Part shown: positions 1 to 7,545 of the stretch, one piece after another
How positions within the stretch are numbered: position 1 is the stretch's first letter
Layout: each line of letters opens with the position of its first letter
Position numbers and translations under genes: made by a program
Notes under the pieces: generated by a model
The model's input: only the letters and a program-made list of their open reading frames with translations
Databases searched by the model: none
What the model was told of the DNA's origin: nothing
Assembly (NCBI GenBank): GCA_021850325.1
Contig: JAJZMF010000021.1
Location: forward strand, 1-39,980
Direction: 5' to 3'
Length of the DNA stretch: 39,980 nt
Source: Actinomycetes bacterium
GTDB lineage: Bacteria; Actinomycetota; Acidimicrobiia; Acidimicrobiales; Palsa-688

Positions 1-2
1 CG

Positions 3-1583
3 CCCACTACGACGACCGCCCTGCTCTTGGCTGCGCCGACCGCCCTCGTCGCCACACCGGGAAACTCTCTGGTGGCACTCAACTGGTCCGCCTCGCCCGG
101 TGCGACCTCCTATCAGGTGTACCAGTCCACCGGCAGCGGCTACAGCCCGGTCCCCTCCACCGACGGCGGCCGGCCCACCTCGACATCGACCGTGGTGAGC
201 GGGCTCGGAGACGGCAGTACCTACAGTTTCGAGGTGGTGGCCGAAGCCACGGGCACTACCTCCTCGGCCCCCTCGTCCTCCGTGAACGCCACCCCGTACT
301 CGATGTACTTGAGCGTGTACGCGGGCACCGGCGCACGGGGAGCACCTACCCCCGGCCCTGCCACTGGCTCGGCCCTGAGTGACCCAGCCTCCGTCGCGGT
401 CGACAGCTCCGGCAACCTCTACATCGCCGATCTCGCGAACAACGTCATCGAGAAGGTCACCCCGGCCGGCCAGCTGTCGATAGTGGCCGGCACCGGGAGC
501 GCCGGTGCTCCGACCCCGGGCCCGGCCCTGCGTTCCGATCTCTACTACCCCGACGGCATAGCGGTCGACGGCTCCGGCAACCTCTACATCGCCGATAGCC
601 GGAACAACGTCATCGAGAAGGTCACCCCGGCCGGCCAGCTGTCGATAGTGGCCGGCAGCGGCGTCCTGGGCCCCCCGACAGCCGGCCCGGCCACGGGCTC
701 CGATCTCCACGACCCCAACGGCATAGCGGTCGACAGCTCCGGCAACCTCTACATCGCCGATCGCGCGAACAACGTCATCGAGAAGGTCACCCCGGCAGGC
801 CAGCTGTCGATAGTGGCCGGCACCGGGAGCGCCGGTGCTCCGACCCCGGGCCCGGCCCTGCGCTCCGATCTCTCCTACCCCATCGGTATAGCGGTCGACA
901 GCTCCGGCAACCTCTTCATCGCCGACAGCGGGAACAACGTCATCGAGAAGGTCACCCCGGCCGGCCAGCTGTCCATAGTGGCCGGCAGCGGCGTCCTGGG
1001 CCCCCCGACAGCCGGCCCGGCCACGGGCTCCGATCTCCACGACCCCAACGGCATAGCGGTCGACATCTCCGGCAACCTCTTCATCGCCGACAGCGGCAAC
1101 GGGGACATAGAAGAGGTGACGCCAGCCGGACAGCTGTCCATAGTGGCCGGCACCGGGAGCACCGGTGGCGGTCTGCCGACCCCCGGCCCGGCCACTAGTT
1201 CCGGCCTCGGCTTGCCCCTAGGGCTTGTCGTGGACAGCTCAGGTAGCGTCTTCGTGGGCGACTACGGCGGCAACGTAGTCGAGAAGCTCGCCGCGGCCCT
1301 CCCCGTCCCAACCTCCCTGTTCGCTGCCCCGGGCAACGCAGAGGTGGTCCTCGATTGGTCCGCCTCGCCCGGTGCCACTTCATACCAGGTGTACCAGTCC
1401 ACCGGCAGCGGCTACAGCCCGGTCAGCTCCCCCGACGGTGGCCGACCCACCTCGGCGTCGACCATCGTGAGCGGGCTCACAAACGGCACCACGTACAGCT
1501 TCGAGGTGGTGGCCGAGGCCCCGAACGCCGCCCCGTCGCCACCCTCGTCCGCCGTCAACGCCACACCGGCACTCCCGGTGTGA
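3..1583 (+). CDS. NHL-repeat / fibronectin type III exported protein (5' truncated)
   Basis: The frame is open to the left edge, so the start and any signal peptide lie outside the window; an internal TTG at 27 is not a convincing start. The visible part begins with an FN3 domain (about the first 95 residues, TYSFEVVAEA near its end). Five or six NHL units of about 55 residues follow, each with a core like 'GIAVDSSGNLYIAD' and 'NNVIEKVTPAGQLSIVAG'. A second FN3 domain, closely similar to the first, forms the C-terminus. NHL units usually build a beta-propeller that binds protein or carbohydrate. The architecture suggests a secreted or surface-bound adhesion protein; this role is inferred. No sorting motif or C-terminal membrane anchor is visible. 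The gene ends before a strong inverted repeat. Confidence 0.85.
   Translation, partial: PTTTTALLLAAPTALVATPGNSLVALNWSASPGATSYQVYQSTGSGYSPVPSTDGGRPTSTSTVVSGLGDGSTYSFEVVAEATGTTSSAPSSSVNATPYSMYLSVYAGTGARGAPTPGPATGSALSDPASVAVDSSGNLYIADLANNVIEKVTPAGQLSIVAGTGSAGAPTPGPALRSDLYYPDGIAVDGSGNLYIADSRNNVIEKVTPAGQLSIVAGSGVLGPPTAGPATGSDLHDPNGIAVDSSGNLYIADRANNVIEKVTPAGQLSIVAGTGSAGAPTPGPALRSDLSYPIGIAVDSSGNLFIADSGNNVIEKVTPAGQLSIVAGSGVLGPPTAGPATGSDLHDPNGIAVDISGNLFIADSGNGDIEEVTPAGQLSIVAGTGSTGGGLPTPGPATSSGLGLPLGLVVDSSGSVFVGDYGGNVVEKLAAALPVPTSLFAAPGNAEVVLDWSASPGATSYQVYQSTGSGYSPVSSPDGGRPTSASTIVSGLTNGTTYSFEVVAEAPNAAPSPPSSAVNATPALPV
481..1140 (+). repeat. Two 330-bp higher-order direct repeats inside the NHL gene
   Basis: NHL units alternate between two types, one with 'AGTGSAGAPTPGPALRSDL' and one with 'AGSGVLGPPTAGPATGSDL'. 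The pair recurs with a 330-bp period (for example 481 with 811, and 646 with 976) at near identity. This points to recent duplication of a two-unit block rather than of single units. Confidence 0.85.
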
Positions 1584-1640
1584 GCAGGCCCGCCAATGAG
1601 GTGCTGTCCCTGGGCCCCGGCGCCGCTTGGAGGTGCCGGT

Positions 1641-1678
1641 CGGTACCGGCTCAATCGAGGCGCACTGAGCCGGTACCG
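1641..1678. terminator. Bidirectional hairpin terminator
   Basis: A perfect 13-bp inverted repeat (CGGTACCGGCTCA at 1641-1653 and its complement at 1666-1678) encloses a 12-base loop. It sits between the convergent ends of the NHL gene (stop 1583) and the GerW-like gene (stop 1733), where a shared terminator is expected. There is no U-tract, which is common in high-GC actinobacteria. Confidence 0.75.
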
Positions 1679-1732
1679 AGCCCGACGACATGGGCGTGTT
1701 CTCGACCGGGACCGCGCATGGTTGAACCGCGG

Positions 1733-2071
1733 CTAGCCGGCCCTGCGGAGGCGGCGCAAGAGTGCCACTTCGACCACCCTGCGGAAGGCAATGATGGCAG
1801 TCACCGCCACCAGGGTCGCGTTGACCGCGGGCACCCAGCGGACCTTCCCCCCTTTGAGCACGTAAACTCCGAGGGGCCGGGTGAGCCCTCCCGAGCCACC
1901 TCCGGTCTCTGGGCCCTTGTCGGCCCCGGAGGGACGCTCGCCCCCGCCCCAGCCACCGGCCACCATGGCCACCGGGATAACGAGCGTGCCGTCCTGGTTG
2001 ATCGGTGCCCCGAACACCCGGGTTACCGTAAGTTCGTCTGCTGTCTTGCTGGTCAGCTTGTCAATGTCCAT
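1733..2071 (-). CDS. GerW/YtfJ-family (sporulation protein YtfJ-like) protein
   Basis: 112 residues from the ATG at 2071, chosen because AGGAGGG (2078-2084) lies 6 bases upstream. A longer frame reaches 2197 but lacks such a site and adds low-complexity sequence. The pattern 'VFGAPINQDGTLVIPVAMVAGGWGGG', then a Gly-rich stretch, then 'PLGVYVLKGGKVRWVPA' matches the GerW/YtfJ family (Spore_YtfJ). A C-terminal hydrophobic stretch (VNATLVAVTAIIAF) followed by an Arg-rich tail may be a membrane anchor. In Bacillus, YtfJ/GerW is involved in spore germination, but homologues are frequent in non-sporulating actinobacteria, where their role is unknown. It stands alone and converges on the NHL gene. 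Confidence 0.8.
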   Translation of the reverse strand: MDIDKLTSKTADELTVTRVFGAPINQDGTLVIPVAMVAGGWGGGERPSGADKGPETGGGSGGLTRPLGVYVLKGGKVRWVPAVNATLVAVTAIIAFRRVVEVALLRRLRRAG

Positions 2072-2421
2072 TTGTGGCCCTCCTACTGGAGCCATCTCCC
2101 GGGCGCAACCGGCTTGTCCCTGCCACGAAGGCGGCACCGTCGCGTCCCCGTCCACCGACGGCCCACCTTGCGGCACTGACCGGCCGGCCGTGGGCAACTC
2201 AAGGCTATCGACCCCACCGCTCCTTCAGTCGACCGAGCCGCGAGGCCGCAGGGGACGGTTGCGAGGCATCCCTTGGCCCGGGTCGAGCCAGCGCCACGCT
2301 GACCGGCGGGGAGCTCCGGGCGGCAGGCAGGCGGTGCGGCGCCCTACTATCGCCGGTGAGGGCCGCCCAGGGGTGCGGCGGCCGCGGACGGGTATGGCGG
2401 GCGCGTACAGGGGAGGAACGG
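2072..2421. other. Intergenic region between the GerW-like and mutarotase genes
   Basis: About 350 bases between divergent starts. It holds the ribosome binding site of the GerW-like gene (2078-2084) and that of the mutarotase gene (GGAGG, 2412-2416). A TACTAT at 2345-2350 could be a -10 element for the mutarotase gene, but no good -35 lies 17 bases upstream. No palindrome like that at 4899-4910 was seen. Open frames crossing it have no supported start. Confidence 0.4.
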
Positions 2422-2778
2422 GTGGCACCTTTGGACGACGGCAATGGGCGGCCGGTGCGGCGTGTGGCATCGGTGCTGGGGCTGGTCCCGGAGCACGCCG
2501 ACGATTACCTCCGTCACCACCGGGCGGTCTGGCCCGAGGTCCTGGCTACGCTGTCGGCCGCCAACGTCACGAACTACTCCATCTACCGTCACGGCGACCT
2601 GCTCTTCAGCTACTTCGAGTACCGGGGGACGGACTACGAAGCCGACATGGCCCGCATCGCCGGGGACCCTGCCACCCAGCGCTGGTGGGCGCTCATGACA
2701 CCGATGCAGCAGACCCTGCGTTCGGGCCCTGACGAGCCGTGGTGGACCGAGATCCCTGAGGTGTTCCACCTGGACTGA
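2422..2778 (+). CDS. rhaM: L-rhamnose mutarotase family protein (RhaM/DUF718)
   Basis: 118 residues from the GTG at 2422, with GGAGG 5 bases upstream; a longer frame to 2074 has no comparable start. The protein fits the RhaM family (about 104 residues) over its whole length. Residues matching the E. coli enzyme are visible: H33 in 'RHHRAVWPEV', Y52 in 'NYSIY', the W88-W89 pair in 'QRWW', and the C-terminal 'EVFHLD'. These enzymes interconvert alpha and beta anomers of L-rhamnose and related deoxysugars in the cytoplasm, speeding supply of the anomer used by the next enzyme. It converges on an aldo/keto reductase gene (56 bp between stops) that would use the product. The true sugar may be L-fucose or L-rhamnose. 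Confidence 0.85.
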   Translation: MAPLDDGNGRPVRRVASVLGLVPEHADDYLRHHRAVWPEVLATLSAANVTNYSIYRHGDLLFSYFEYRGTDYEADMARIAGDPATQRWWALMTPMQQTLRSGPDEPWWTEIPEVFHLD

Positions 2779-2833
2779 GCACCACGGCCGGTACCGGGCC
2801 CCGTCGGCCGGGCCTGTCGGCGCAACGGTGGGC

Positions 2834-3823
2834 TCAGGCCTCGACGAGCCCGCGCGTCACCAGTTCGTGGTACAGCTCCTCGGGGACCGGCTGGCTGAAG
2901 TAGGCGATGTCCTCGCGGACCTCGGCAGCGGTGCGGGCACCGACGACGAGGGCGTGGACGGCGGGGTGACGGAGCGGGTAGTGCAGTGCCGCAGCAGCGA
3001 GCGGGACGCCGAAGGCGGTGCACACCTCCCCGATGGACCGGGCGCGGGCGATCACCTCGTCGCTGGCCGGAAGGTAGTCGTAGTGCGCCCCCGGGCGGGG
3101 GTTGGCGAGCACGTCACCGTTGAACACGCCGGCGGCGAGGACGCTCACGTCCCTTTCGGCGCAGGCCCCGAGGAGGGACCGGCCTGCCGACTGGTCGAGC
3201 AGGCTGTAGCGACCGGCCACCAGGACGCAGTCGACGTCGGCTTCGCGCACGATCCGCTCCAGGGGCTGGCAGAGGTTCATACCCGCCCCTACGGCACCTA
3301 TCACGCCTTCGTCACGCAGCGCGGCCAGGGCCGGGAAGGCACCGGCGAGCGCCTCGTCGAGGTGGTCCTCGGGGTCGTGGACGAGCGCTATGTCGACCCG
3401 GCCGACCCCGAGCCGTTCGAGGCTCTCAGCGAGCGACCGCCTCACCCCTTGGGCGCTGTAGTCGCGGACCCTCACGACGGGCGCCTCGCCTGCGAACTCG
3501 GGCGCCGGTGCGTCACCGTCGCCTTGGTCGGCCAGCAAACGGCCCACCTTGGTCGAAAGCACGTACGAGCCGGCGGGCTGGGCCGCCAGGAACCGCCCCA
3601 CACGTCTCTCGGAGAGACCGCCACCGTAGTGGGGTGCCGTGTCGAACGCCCGCACCCCGAGCTGCCAGGCCTGCTCCAGGGTGGCTGCGGCCTGCTCTTC
3701 GGGCACAGCCTGGTAGAGCCCGGCCAGTGGTGCGCAGCCGAGCACGAAGCGGGTGACCTCGACCGACGTCCGGCCGAGCCGGACGCGCCCGGGCCCGGCG
3801 GGCGCTGCCGCCCCCTCAGTCAT
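2834..3823 (-). CDS. Aldo/keto reductase, D-threo-aldose 1-dehydrogenase / L-fucose dehydrogenase-like
   Basis: 329 residues from the ATG at 3823; an upstream extension to 3922 is Arg/Gly-rich and unlike the family. The AKR catalytic tetrad is visible: D61 and Y66 in 'FDTAPHYGGGLSERRVG', K92 in 'VLSTKVGR', H149 in 'IALVHDPE'. 'AGRYSLLDQSA' and the overall pattern resemble D-threo-aldose 1-dehydrogenases, which oxidise L-fucose or related aldoses to the lactone with NAD(P)+. The gene lies downstream of a FadR-type regulator on the same strand (about 150 bp apart) and beside a mutarotase. With the lactonase, dehydratase and sugar importer nearby it probably performs the first oxidation of an imported deoxysugar. 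Substrate and cofactor are not certain from sequence. Confidence 0.8.
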   Translation of the reverse strand: MTEGAAAPAGPGRVRLGRTSVEVTRFVLGCAPLAGLYQAVPEEQAAATLEQAWQLGVRAFDTAPHYGGGLSERRVGRFLAAQPAGSYVLSTKVGRLLADQGDGDAPAPEFAGEAPVVRVRDYSAQGVRRSLAESLERLGVGRVDIALVHDPEDHLDEALAGAFPALAALRDEGVIGAVGAGMNLCQPLERIVREADVDCVLVAGRYSLLDQSAGRSLLGACAERDVSVLAAGVFNGDVLANPRPGAHYDYLPASDEVIARARSIGEVCTAFGVPLAAAALHYPLRHPAVHALVVGARTAAEVREDIAYFSQPVPEELYHELVTRGLVEA

Positions 3824-3976
3824 CTCGACGGTCCTGCCTGCAGTACGAGCACATGGCGGTCTCCCCCTCCTGCCCGGTCCGGCTCCGTGCCGGTCCTCAC
3901 ACTGTTGCCCGCGGGGCCACACCGGCGCCCTTCAAGGTCTTGTCCCCCACCTGCGTTGCGGGCCGGTCCGGCGCCA

Positions 3977-4822
3977 CTATTTGCCACCCCCGGCGTGTTG
4001 GTGGTCGTCCGAGCCCTTGGCGAGGCTCAGACGGTAGATGCGGCGCAGCCGCTCCTGGGAGTGCCGGAGGTGCTCACGCATCGCCCGCGCCGCCTGGTCG
4101 GGGTCGCGCTGGCCGAAGGCCTCGACGATCGCTGCGTGCTCCTCGGCTGTGTCCCCACCCTCGGGCGCGTGGCCGACCTTGAAGTAGAGGCGGTAGATCG
4201 TGACGTGGGCGTGCAGGCCGGAGACCGCCCGCCGCAGGAGCCTGTTGCCCGAGGCCTCGGCGACGTAGTCGTGGAAGTAGGCGTCGGCCGAGACCAGGCT
4301 GCGGTGCCGTCTGTAGTGGCCGGTGTCACGGTCGTCGCCGGCCAGCTCCACCATGCGCTCCACGCTCGAGCGCAACCGGGCGACGTCCTCGGGGCTGAGG
4401 TTCCTGCTCGCGGCGCGGGCGGCGCCCGGTTCGAGCATGAGCCGGAGGTCGAACAGCTCGTCCACGTCGCGCATGTCCGGCACGGGGGCCACGGTGAAGC
4501 CCTGGAGGCTGCGGCGCGTCACCAGGCCCTCCAGCTCCAGGCGCGTCAGGGCCTCGCGTAGCGGCGTGTTGGAGACTCTGAGCTCGCGTGCCAACTGGTC
4601 GATCACAAGCCGCTTGGACGGGGTCAGCTTCAGGTCCATGATCTGCTGCTTCACCACGTCGTACACGCTGTCGGCAAGCACTTGACGGCCGGGGAGCGCC
4701 CCCTCAGCCGACGGGCCGTCGGGCTCGGCCGAGCGCAGCCCATCGCCGGCGCGCGGCTCGAGTTGCACGGCGGCACGCGGCGGGCCCCCGTCCGCCTGCG
4801 ACCCCGGAACCTCGCTCTGCAT
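3977..4822 (-). CDS. GntR-family transcriptional regulator, FadR subfamily (FCD domain)
   Basis: 281 residues from the ATG at 4822, preceded by AGAGGGG 5 bases upstream; a GTG at 4828 is an alternative. After an unstructured N-terminus of about 45 residues comes a winged helix-turn-helix ('VYDVVKQQIMDLKLTPSKRLVIDQLARELRVSNTPLREALTRLELEGLV', positions roughly 52-105) and an all-helical FCD ligand-binding domain. FCD metal-ligand positions are plausible in 'DAYFHDYV' and the later His residues of 'LHAHVTIYR' and 'EEHAAIVEAF'. Such regulators usually repress sugar-acid genes until bound by a pathway intermediate. It is divergent from the dehydratase gene, and the space between holds a palindrome (4899-4910) likely to be its operator. 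The regulated pathway is inferred from the neighbours. Confidence 0.88.
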   Translation of the reverse strand: MQSEVPGSQADGGPPRAAVQLEPRAGDGLRSAEPDGPSAEGALPGRQVLADSVYDVVKQQIMDLKLTPSKRLVIDQLARELRVSNTPLREALTRLELEGLVTRRSLQGFTVAPVPDMRDVDELFDLRLMLEPGAARAASRNLSPEDVARLRSSVERMVELAGDDRDTGHYRRHRSLVSADAYFHDYVAEASGNRLLRRAVSGLHAHVTIYRLYFKVGHAPEGGDTAEEHAAIVEAFGQRDPDQAARAMREHLRHSQERLRRIYRLSLAKGSDDHQHAGGGK

Positions 4823-4866
4823 GGTCACCCCTCTGCTTGCCGCAGGGCCAAACGGTAGTGGCCGTA

Positions 4867-4896
4867 TTGACGCACCTGCAAGTGGTCCTGTATCGT
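4867..4896 (+). promoter_or_regulatory. Putative promoter of the dehydratase gene
   Basis: TTGACG (4867-4872) and TATCGT (4891-4896) are separated by 18 bases, a fair sigma-70-type promoter. The expected start would fall inside or just after the palindrome at 4899-4910, so a repressor bound there would block transcription. Confidence 0.5.
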
Positions 4897-4898
4897 AT

Positions 4899-4910
4899 AT
4901 CGTGCACGAT
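4899..4910. promoter_or_regulatory. Putative GntR/FadR-type operator palindrome
   Basis: ATCGTGCACGAT is a perfect 12-bp palindrome in the 131-bp space between the divergent GntR regulator and dehydratase genes, 2 bases after the putative -10. Two outer base pairs extend it imperfectly. The form (GT...AC around a short AT/GC core) resembles operators of FadR-subfamily regulators. An extra half-site ATCGT lies directly upstream (4892-4896). Confidence 0.55.
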
Positions 4911-4953
4911 GTAGGGGGCTACCGGACGCACCGTAGGGGGGTGGAACGGGGGG

Positions 4954-6048
4954 ATGACGTTGCGGGTTGTAGGGGCGCGCGCCTGGCTTTGTGACATCCC
5001 GGTCCTTCGGGAGAGGACCGACGCCGTGCAGTCGTTCCTGTCCCAGGAGACGGTCTTCGTGGAGGTGGTGACGGAGCCGGGCACGAGCGGTCGCGGCTAT
5101 TCCTACACGATCGGCGTCGGAGGCTCCGCCGTGCTCGCCCTCCTGCAGGACTACCTGCTCGACAAGCTCGTGGGCCTCGACGCCGCCTGCCCCGAGATGG
5201 TCTGGCGGCACATGTTCGACCAGTGCCGGTCCCTGATGGCCGGCCCCGTGAGCGCGCTCGCTCTGGCTGCCATCGACACCGCCGTGTGGGACGCCCGGGC
5301 CAGGCACCTGGGGCTCCCCGTGCACGAGCTCGCCGGTGGCGCCCAGCAGGAGGTGCCGGTGTACGACACCGAGTGCGGCTGGCTCCACTTCAGCACCGAC
5401 GAGCTCGTCGCCAACGCCGTCGAAGCGGTCAGGGAGGGCCGGCGCGGTGTGAAGGTGAAGGTCGGCAAGCCCGACGCCAGCGAGGACGTCGAGCGCCTGC
5501 GTGCGGTGCGGGAGGCGATAGGCCCGGCCGTAGCCCTGATGGTCGACGCCAACCAGGGCTTCACCCGCGACGAGGCGGTGCGCCGGGCACACCTGTACGA
5601 GCCCTTCGACCTCACCTGGTTCGAGGAGCCGCTCCCGGCTGACGATGTCGAGGGCCATGCGCTGCTCGCCAGGTCCACCTCGGTAGCCGTCGCCGTCGGC
5701 GAGACCATGTACTCGCTGGGGCACTTCCGCGAGTACCTGTCCACCGGGGCGGCGAGCGTGGTGCAGCCCGATGTGGCCCGGGTCGGCGGTATCACGCCCT
5801 GGCTCAAGGTTGCGCACCTCGCCGAGGCCTTCGGCGTCCCGACGGCCCCCCACTTCCTGATGGAGCTCCACGTGAGCCTTGCTGCCGCCGTGCCCAACGG
5901 GCGCTGGGTGGAGTGGATACCCCAGCTGGCCCCGGTCACCACGAGCTCGGTCACCGTGACCGAGGGCAGGGCACGCCCGCCGACCCTGCCCGGGCTCGGC
6001 ATCAGCTGGGACGACGAGGCGATCGGCCGCCTCGCCGGTCGGCGCTGA
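4954..6048 (+). CDS. Enolase-superfamily sugar-acid dehydratase (mandelate racemase subgroup; L-fuconate/L-rhamnonate dehydratase candidate)
   Basis: 364 residues, the normal length for the family, starting at an ATG behind a G-rich site. The N-terminal capping domain contains 'RGYSYTIGVGGSAV'; the barrel shows the K167-x-K169 motif in 'GVKVKVG', metal ligands D198 ('VDANQ'), E224/E225 ('FEEPL') and E250 ('GET'), then D273 ('QPDVARVGG') and H300 ('APHF'), the Asp-His dyad typical of the mandelate racemase subgroup. These enzymes remove a proton next to a carboxylate, and many dehydrate aldonic acids to 2-keto-3-deoxy acids. Placed between a sugar regulator and a sugar importer, and with a lactonase downstream, it most likely dehydrates the acid made from the lactone. 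Racemase or other acid-sugar dehydratase activity cannot be excluded. Confidence 0.85.
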   Translation: MTLRVVGARAWLCDIPVLRERTDAVQSFLSQETVFVEVVTEPGTSGRGYSYTIGVGGSAVLALLQDYLLDKLVGLDAACPEMVWRHMFDQCRSLMAGPVSALALAAIDTAVWDARARHLGLPVHELAGGAQQEVPVYDTECGWLHFSTDELVANAVEAVREGRRGVKVKVGKPDASEDVERLRAVREAIGPAVALMVDANQGFTRDEAVRRAHLYEPFDLTWFEEPLPADDVEGHALLARSTSVAVAVGETMYSLGHFREYLSTGAASVVQPDVARVGGITPWLKVAHLAEAFGVPTAPHFLMELHVSLAAAVPNGRWVEWIPQLAPVTTSSVTVTEGRARPPTLPGLGISWDDEAIGRLAGRR

Positions 6049-6088
6049 GCCGGTCCCGACGCCCGGGACATCGAGAGAAAGGAACCAC

Positions 6089-6135
6089 CAACCGAGGGGA
6101 AAGCCCAACCGAGGGAAAGCTCAGCCGAGGAACGC
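6089..6135 (+). repeat. Three imperfect 14-17 bp tandem repeats in the leader of the sugar-binding protein gene
   Basis: Units 'CAACCGAGGGGAAAGCC' (6089-6105), 'CAACCGAGGGAAAGCT' (6106-6121) and 'CAGCCGAGGAACGC' (6122-6135) lie in the 158-bp space between the dehydratase and binding-protein genes. They are purine-rich and contain SD-like GAGG cores without a start codon at the right distance. Their role is unknown. Confidence 0.6.
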
Positions 6136-6206
6136 AACAGACCCGGACCAGTGCAAGACCAACAGCCAACAGGCGCAACGCGCGCCACGAAGGGGGTTAC
6201 GCAGTG

Positions 6207-7337
6207 ATGCATGAACGAGTCAAGCCGCACCAGCGTGGGCGGACCAAGCAGACGCTCGCTTTTGCCGCCAGCCTCAGTGCCGCAGCGCTGTGTGCGGGCA
6301 CGGCCACCAGTGCGAGCGCCGCGACAAGGGCACCGGCACGGGCCGGCGCGTTCGCCAAAATGGCGAAGTCCAAGATCAAGATCGCCCTTGTCCCCGGTGG
6401 GCCGAACGTCTACTTCGCGCCCTGGGCTGCGGCGGCCAAGGCTGCTTCCAAGGAGCTCGGGGTCACAGTGAGCTACGTCGTGCCGCCGACACCGACCTTC
6501 GACCCGTCGGTGGAGATAAGCACGGTCGACTCCCTCGTAGCCAAGGGCTACAACGCGTTCGCGATCTTCCCTGACGGCGAGGCGTCGATCATCCCTCTGT
6601 ACACTCGCCTCAAGGCGCGTGGGATCCCGGTCATAGACCTCGCCGGTTGCACCAGCGACCCGACCCCGGCGCTGTTCTGCTTCGCCACCAACGTGGAGGC
6701 GTCGGCGAAGTACGAGACCCAGGTGCTCACCAAGGCCATGGGGGGCAAGGGCAAGATCGCGTTCCTCACCGGCCTGCTGACCGACGCCAACACCGCGCTG
6801 CGCGAGGCCGGCGTCAAGCAGGGGGTGGCGGCCAGCCACGGCAAGGTGAAGCTCGTCCAGGTGGTGTCGAACATCGACAGCCCGAGCGCCGCGCCGCCCG
6901 CGGTCGAGAGCCTGCTCGCCTCCAAGGGGAGCCAGCTCACCGGCATGCTGTCGACCGACTACTACCCCTCAGTGGCAGCAGCGAGCGTGCTCACGTCGAA
7001 CAAGCAGTTCCGCCACATCCTGTTCATAGGCCAGGACAACGACCCAACCGTGATGAAAGCCCTGGAGAAGGGCTACATCTACGGCACCATGTGGCAGAAC
7101 TCCTACGGCCAGGGTGTGGTCGCCGCCCAGTGGCTCTACAAGATGCTGGCCAACGGCTGTACGGTGAGCCCGCACGCGCCCTTTACCAAGGTCGGCCAGA
7201 CCAGCAACTTCATCAACTCGGGCTACTTCTTCGTCGGTCGCCAGAAGGCCGCCCAGTACGCCCATGGCATGGAGAGCATCCCGTCAGCTACAAAACAGGT
7301 GCTCGGCGAGACGAACAAGTTCCTCTCCTGCCCCTGA
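6207..7337 (+). CDS. Sugar ABC transporter substrate-binding protein (RbsB-like, periplasmic-binding family)
   Basis: 376 residues from the ATG at 6207 (GTG at 6204 is equally possible; GAAGGGGG is 7-10 bases upstream). The N-terminus has a basic segment, a hydrophobic core (LAFAASLSAAALCA) and a likely signal peptidase I site after 'TSASA'; the Cys lacks a proper lipobox. The mature part begins 'KIKIALVPGGPNVYFAPWAAAAKAA', typical of type I sugar-binding proteins, and contains 'YNAFAIFPDGEA', 'GIPVIDLAG' and 'GMLSTDYYPSVAAA' as in the RbsB/XylF group. It would capture a monosaccharide outside the membrane and deliver it to the two permeases encoded next. A strong stem-loop separates it from the permease genes, a usual way to keep binding protein in excess. 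Confidence 0.88.
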   Translation: MHERVKPHQRGRTKQTLAFAASLSAAALCAGTATSASAATRAPARAGAFAKMAKSKIKIALVPGGPNVYFAPWAAAAKAASKELGVTVSYVVPPTPTFDPSVEISTVDSLVAKGYNAFAIFPDGEASIIPLYTRLKARGIPVIDLAGCTSDPTPALFCFATNVEASAKYETQVLTKAMGGKGKIAFLTGLLTDANTALREAGVKQGVAASHGKVKLVQVVSNIDSPSAAPPAVESLLASKGSQLTGMLSTDYYPSVAAASVLTSNKQFRHILFIGQDNDPTVMKALEKGYIYGTMWQNSYGQGVVAAQWLYKMLANGCTVSPHAPFTKVGQTSNFINSGYFFVGRQKAAQYAHGMESIPSATKQVLGETNKFLSCP

Positions 7338-7364
7338 ACCCCATCGAGACCACAAGTAGTCTCG

Positions 7365-7439
7365 GGGCCATGGAGGAGCACGGAGCGAGGGGCACCACGG
7401 TTCTCACGGGGTGCCCCTCGGGGCCGTCCTCCATGGCCC
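7365..7439 (+). terminator. Two-tier stem-loop between binding-protein and permease genes
   Basis: An outer 13-bp stem (7365-7377 with 7427-7439, GGGCCATGGAGGA and complement) and an inner 11-bp stem (7386-7396 with 7410-7420, CGAGGGGCACC and complement) are separated by an asymmetric internal loop. It starts 28 bases after the binding-protein stop. It probably acts as a partial terminator or an RNA-protecting end, lowering permease expression relative to the binding protein. Confidence 0.7.
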
Positions 7440-7545
7440 TGTCCGAACGGTCGACGCGGCCCGCGCAGGGGCGGCACGGATATCGAGGGCAACTGGATTG
7501 CTGAAGACGAGAGCTACCGACGAGGCGGGCGAGGGACGTCCAGGG

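Noticed and set aside
481-1140. CRISPR-like array
   Set aside because: The repeats are long, contiguous, in frame and code for NHL units; there are no spacers and no cas genes.
2828-4561. 577-residue plus-strand frame opposite the aldo/keto reductase and GntR genes
   Set aside because: It is a shadow frame: high GC leaves few stops, the translation has no family motifs, and the opposite strand encodes two clear enzymes or regulators with catalytic residues.
7411-7545. Upstream extension of permease 1 to the GTG at 7411
   Set aside because: That codon is within the 3' arm of the inner stem, and the added residues are not hydrophobic or family-like.
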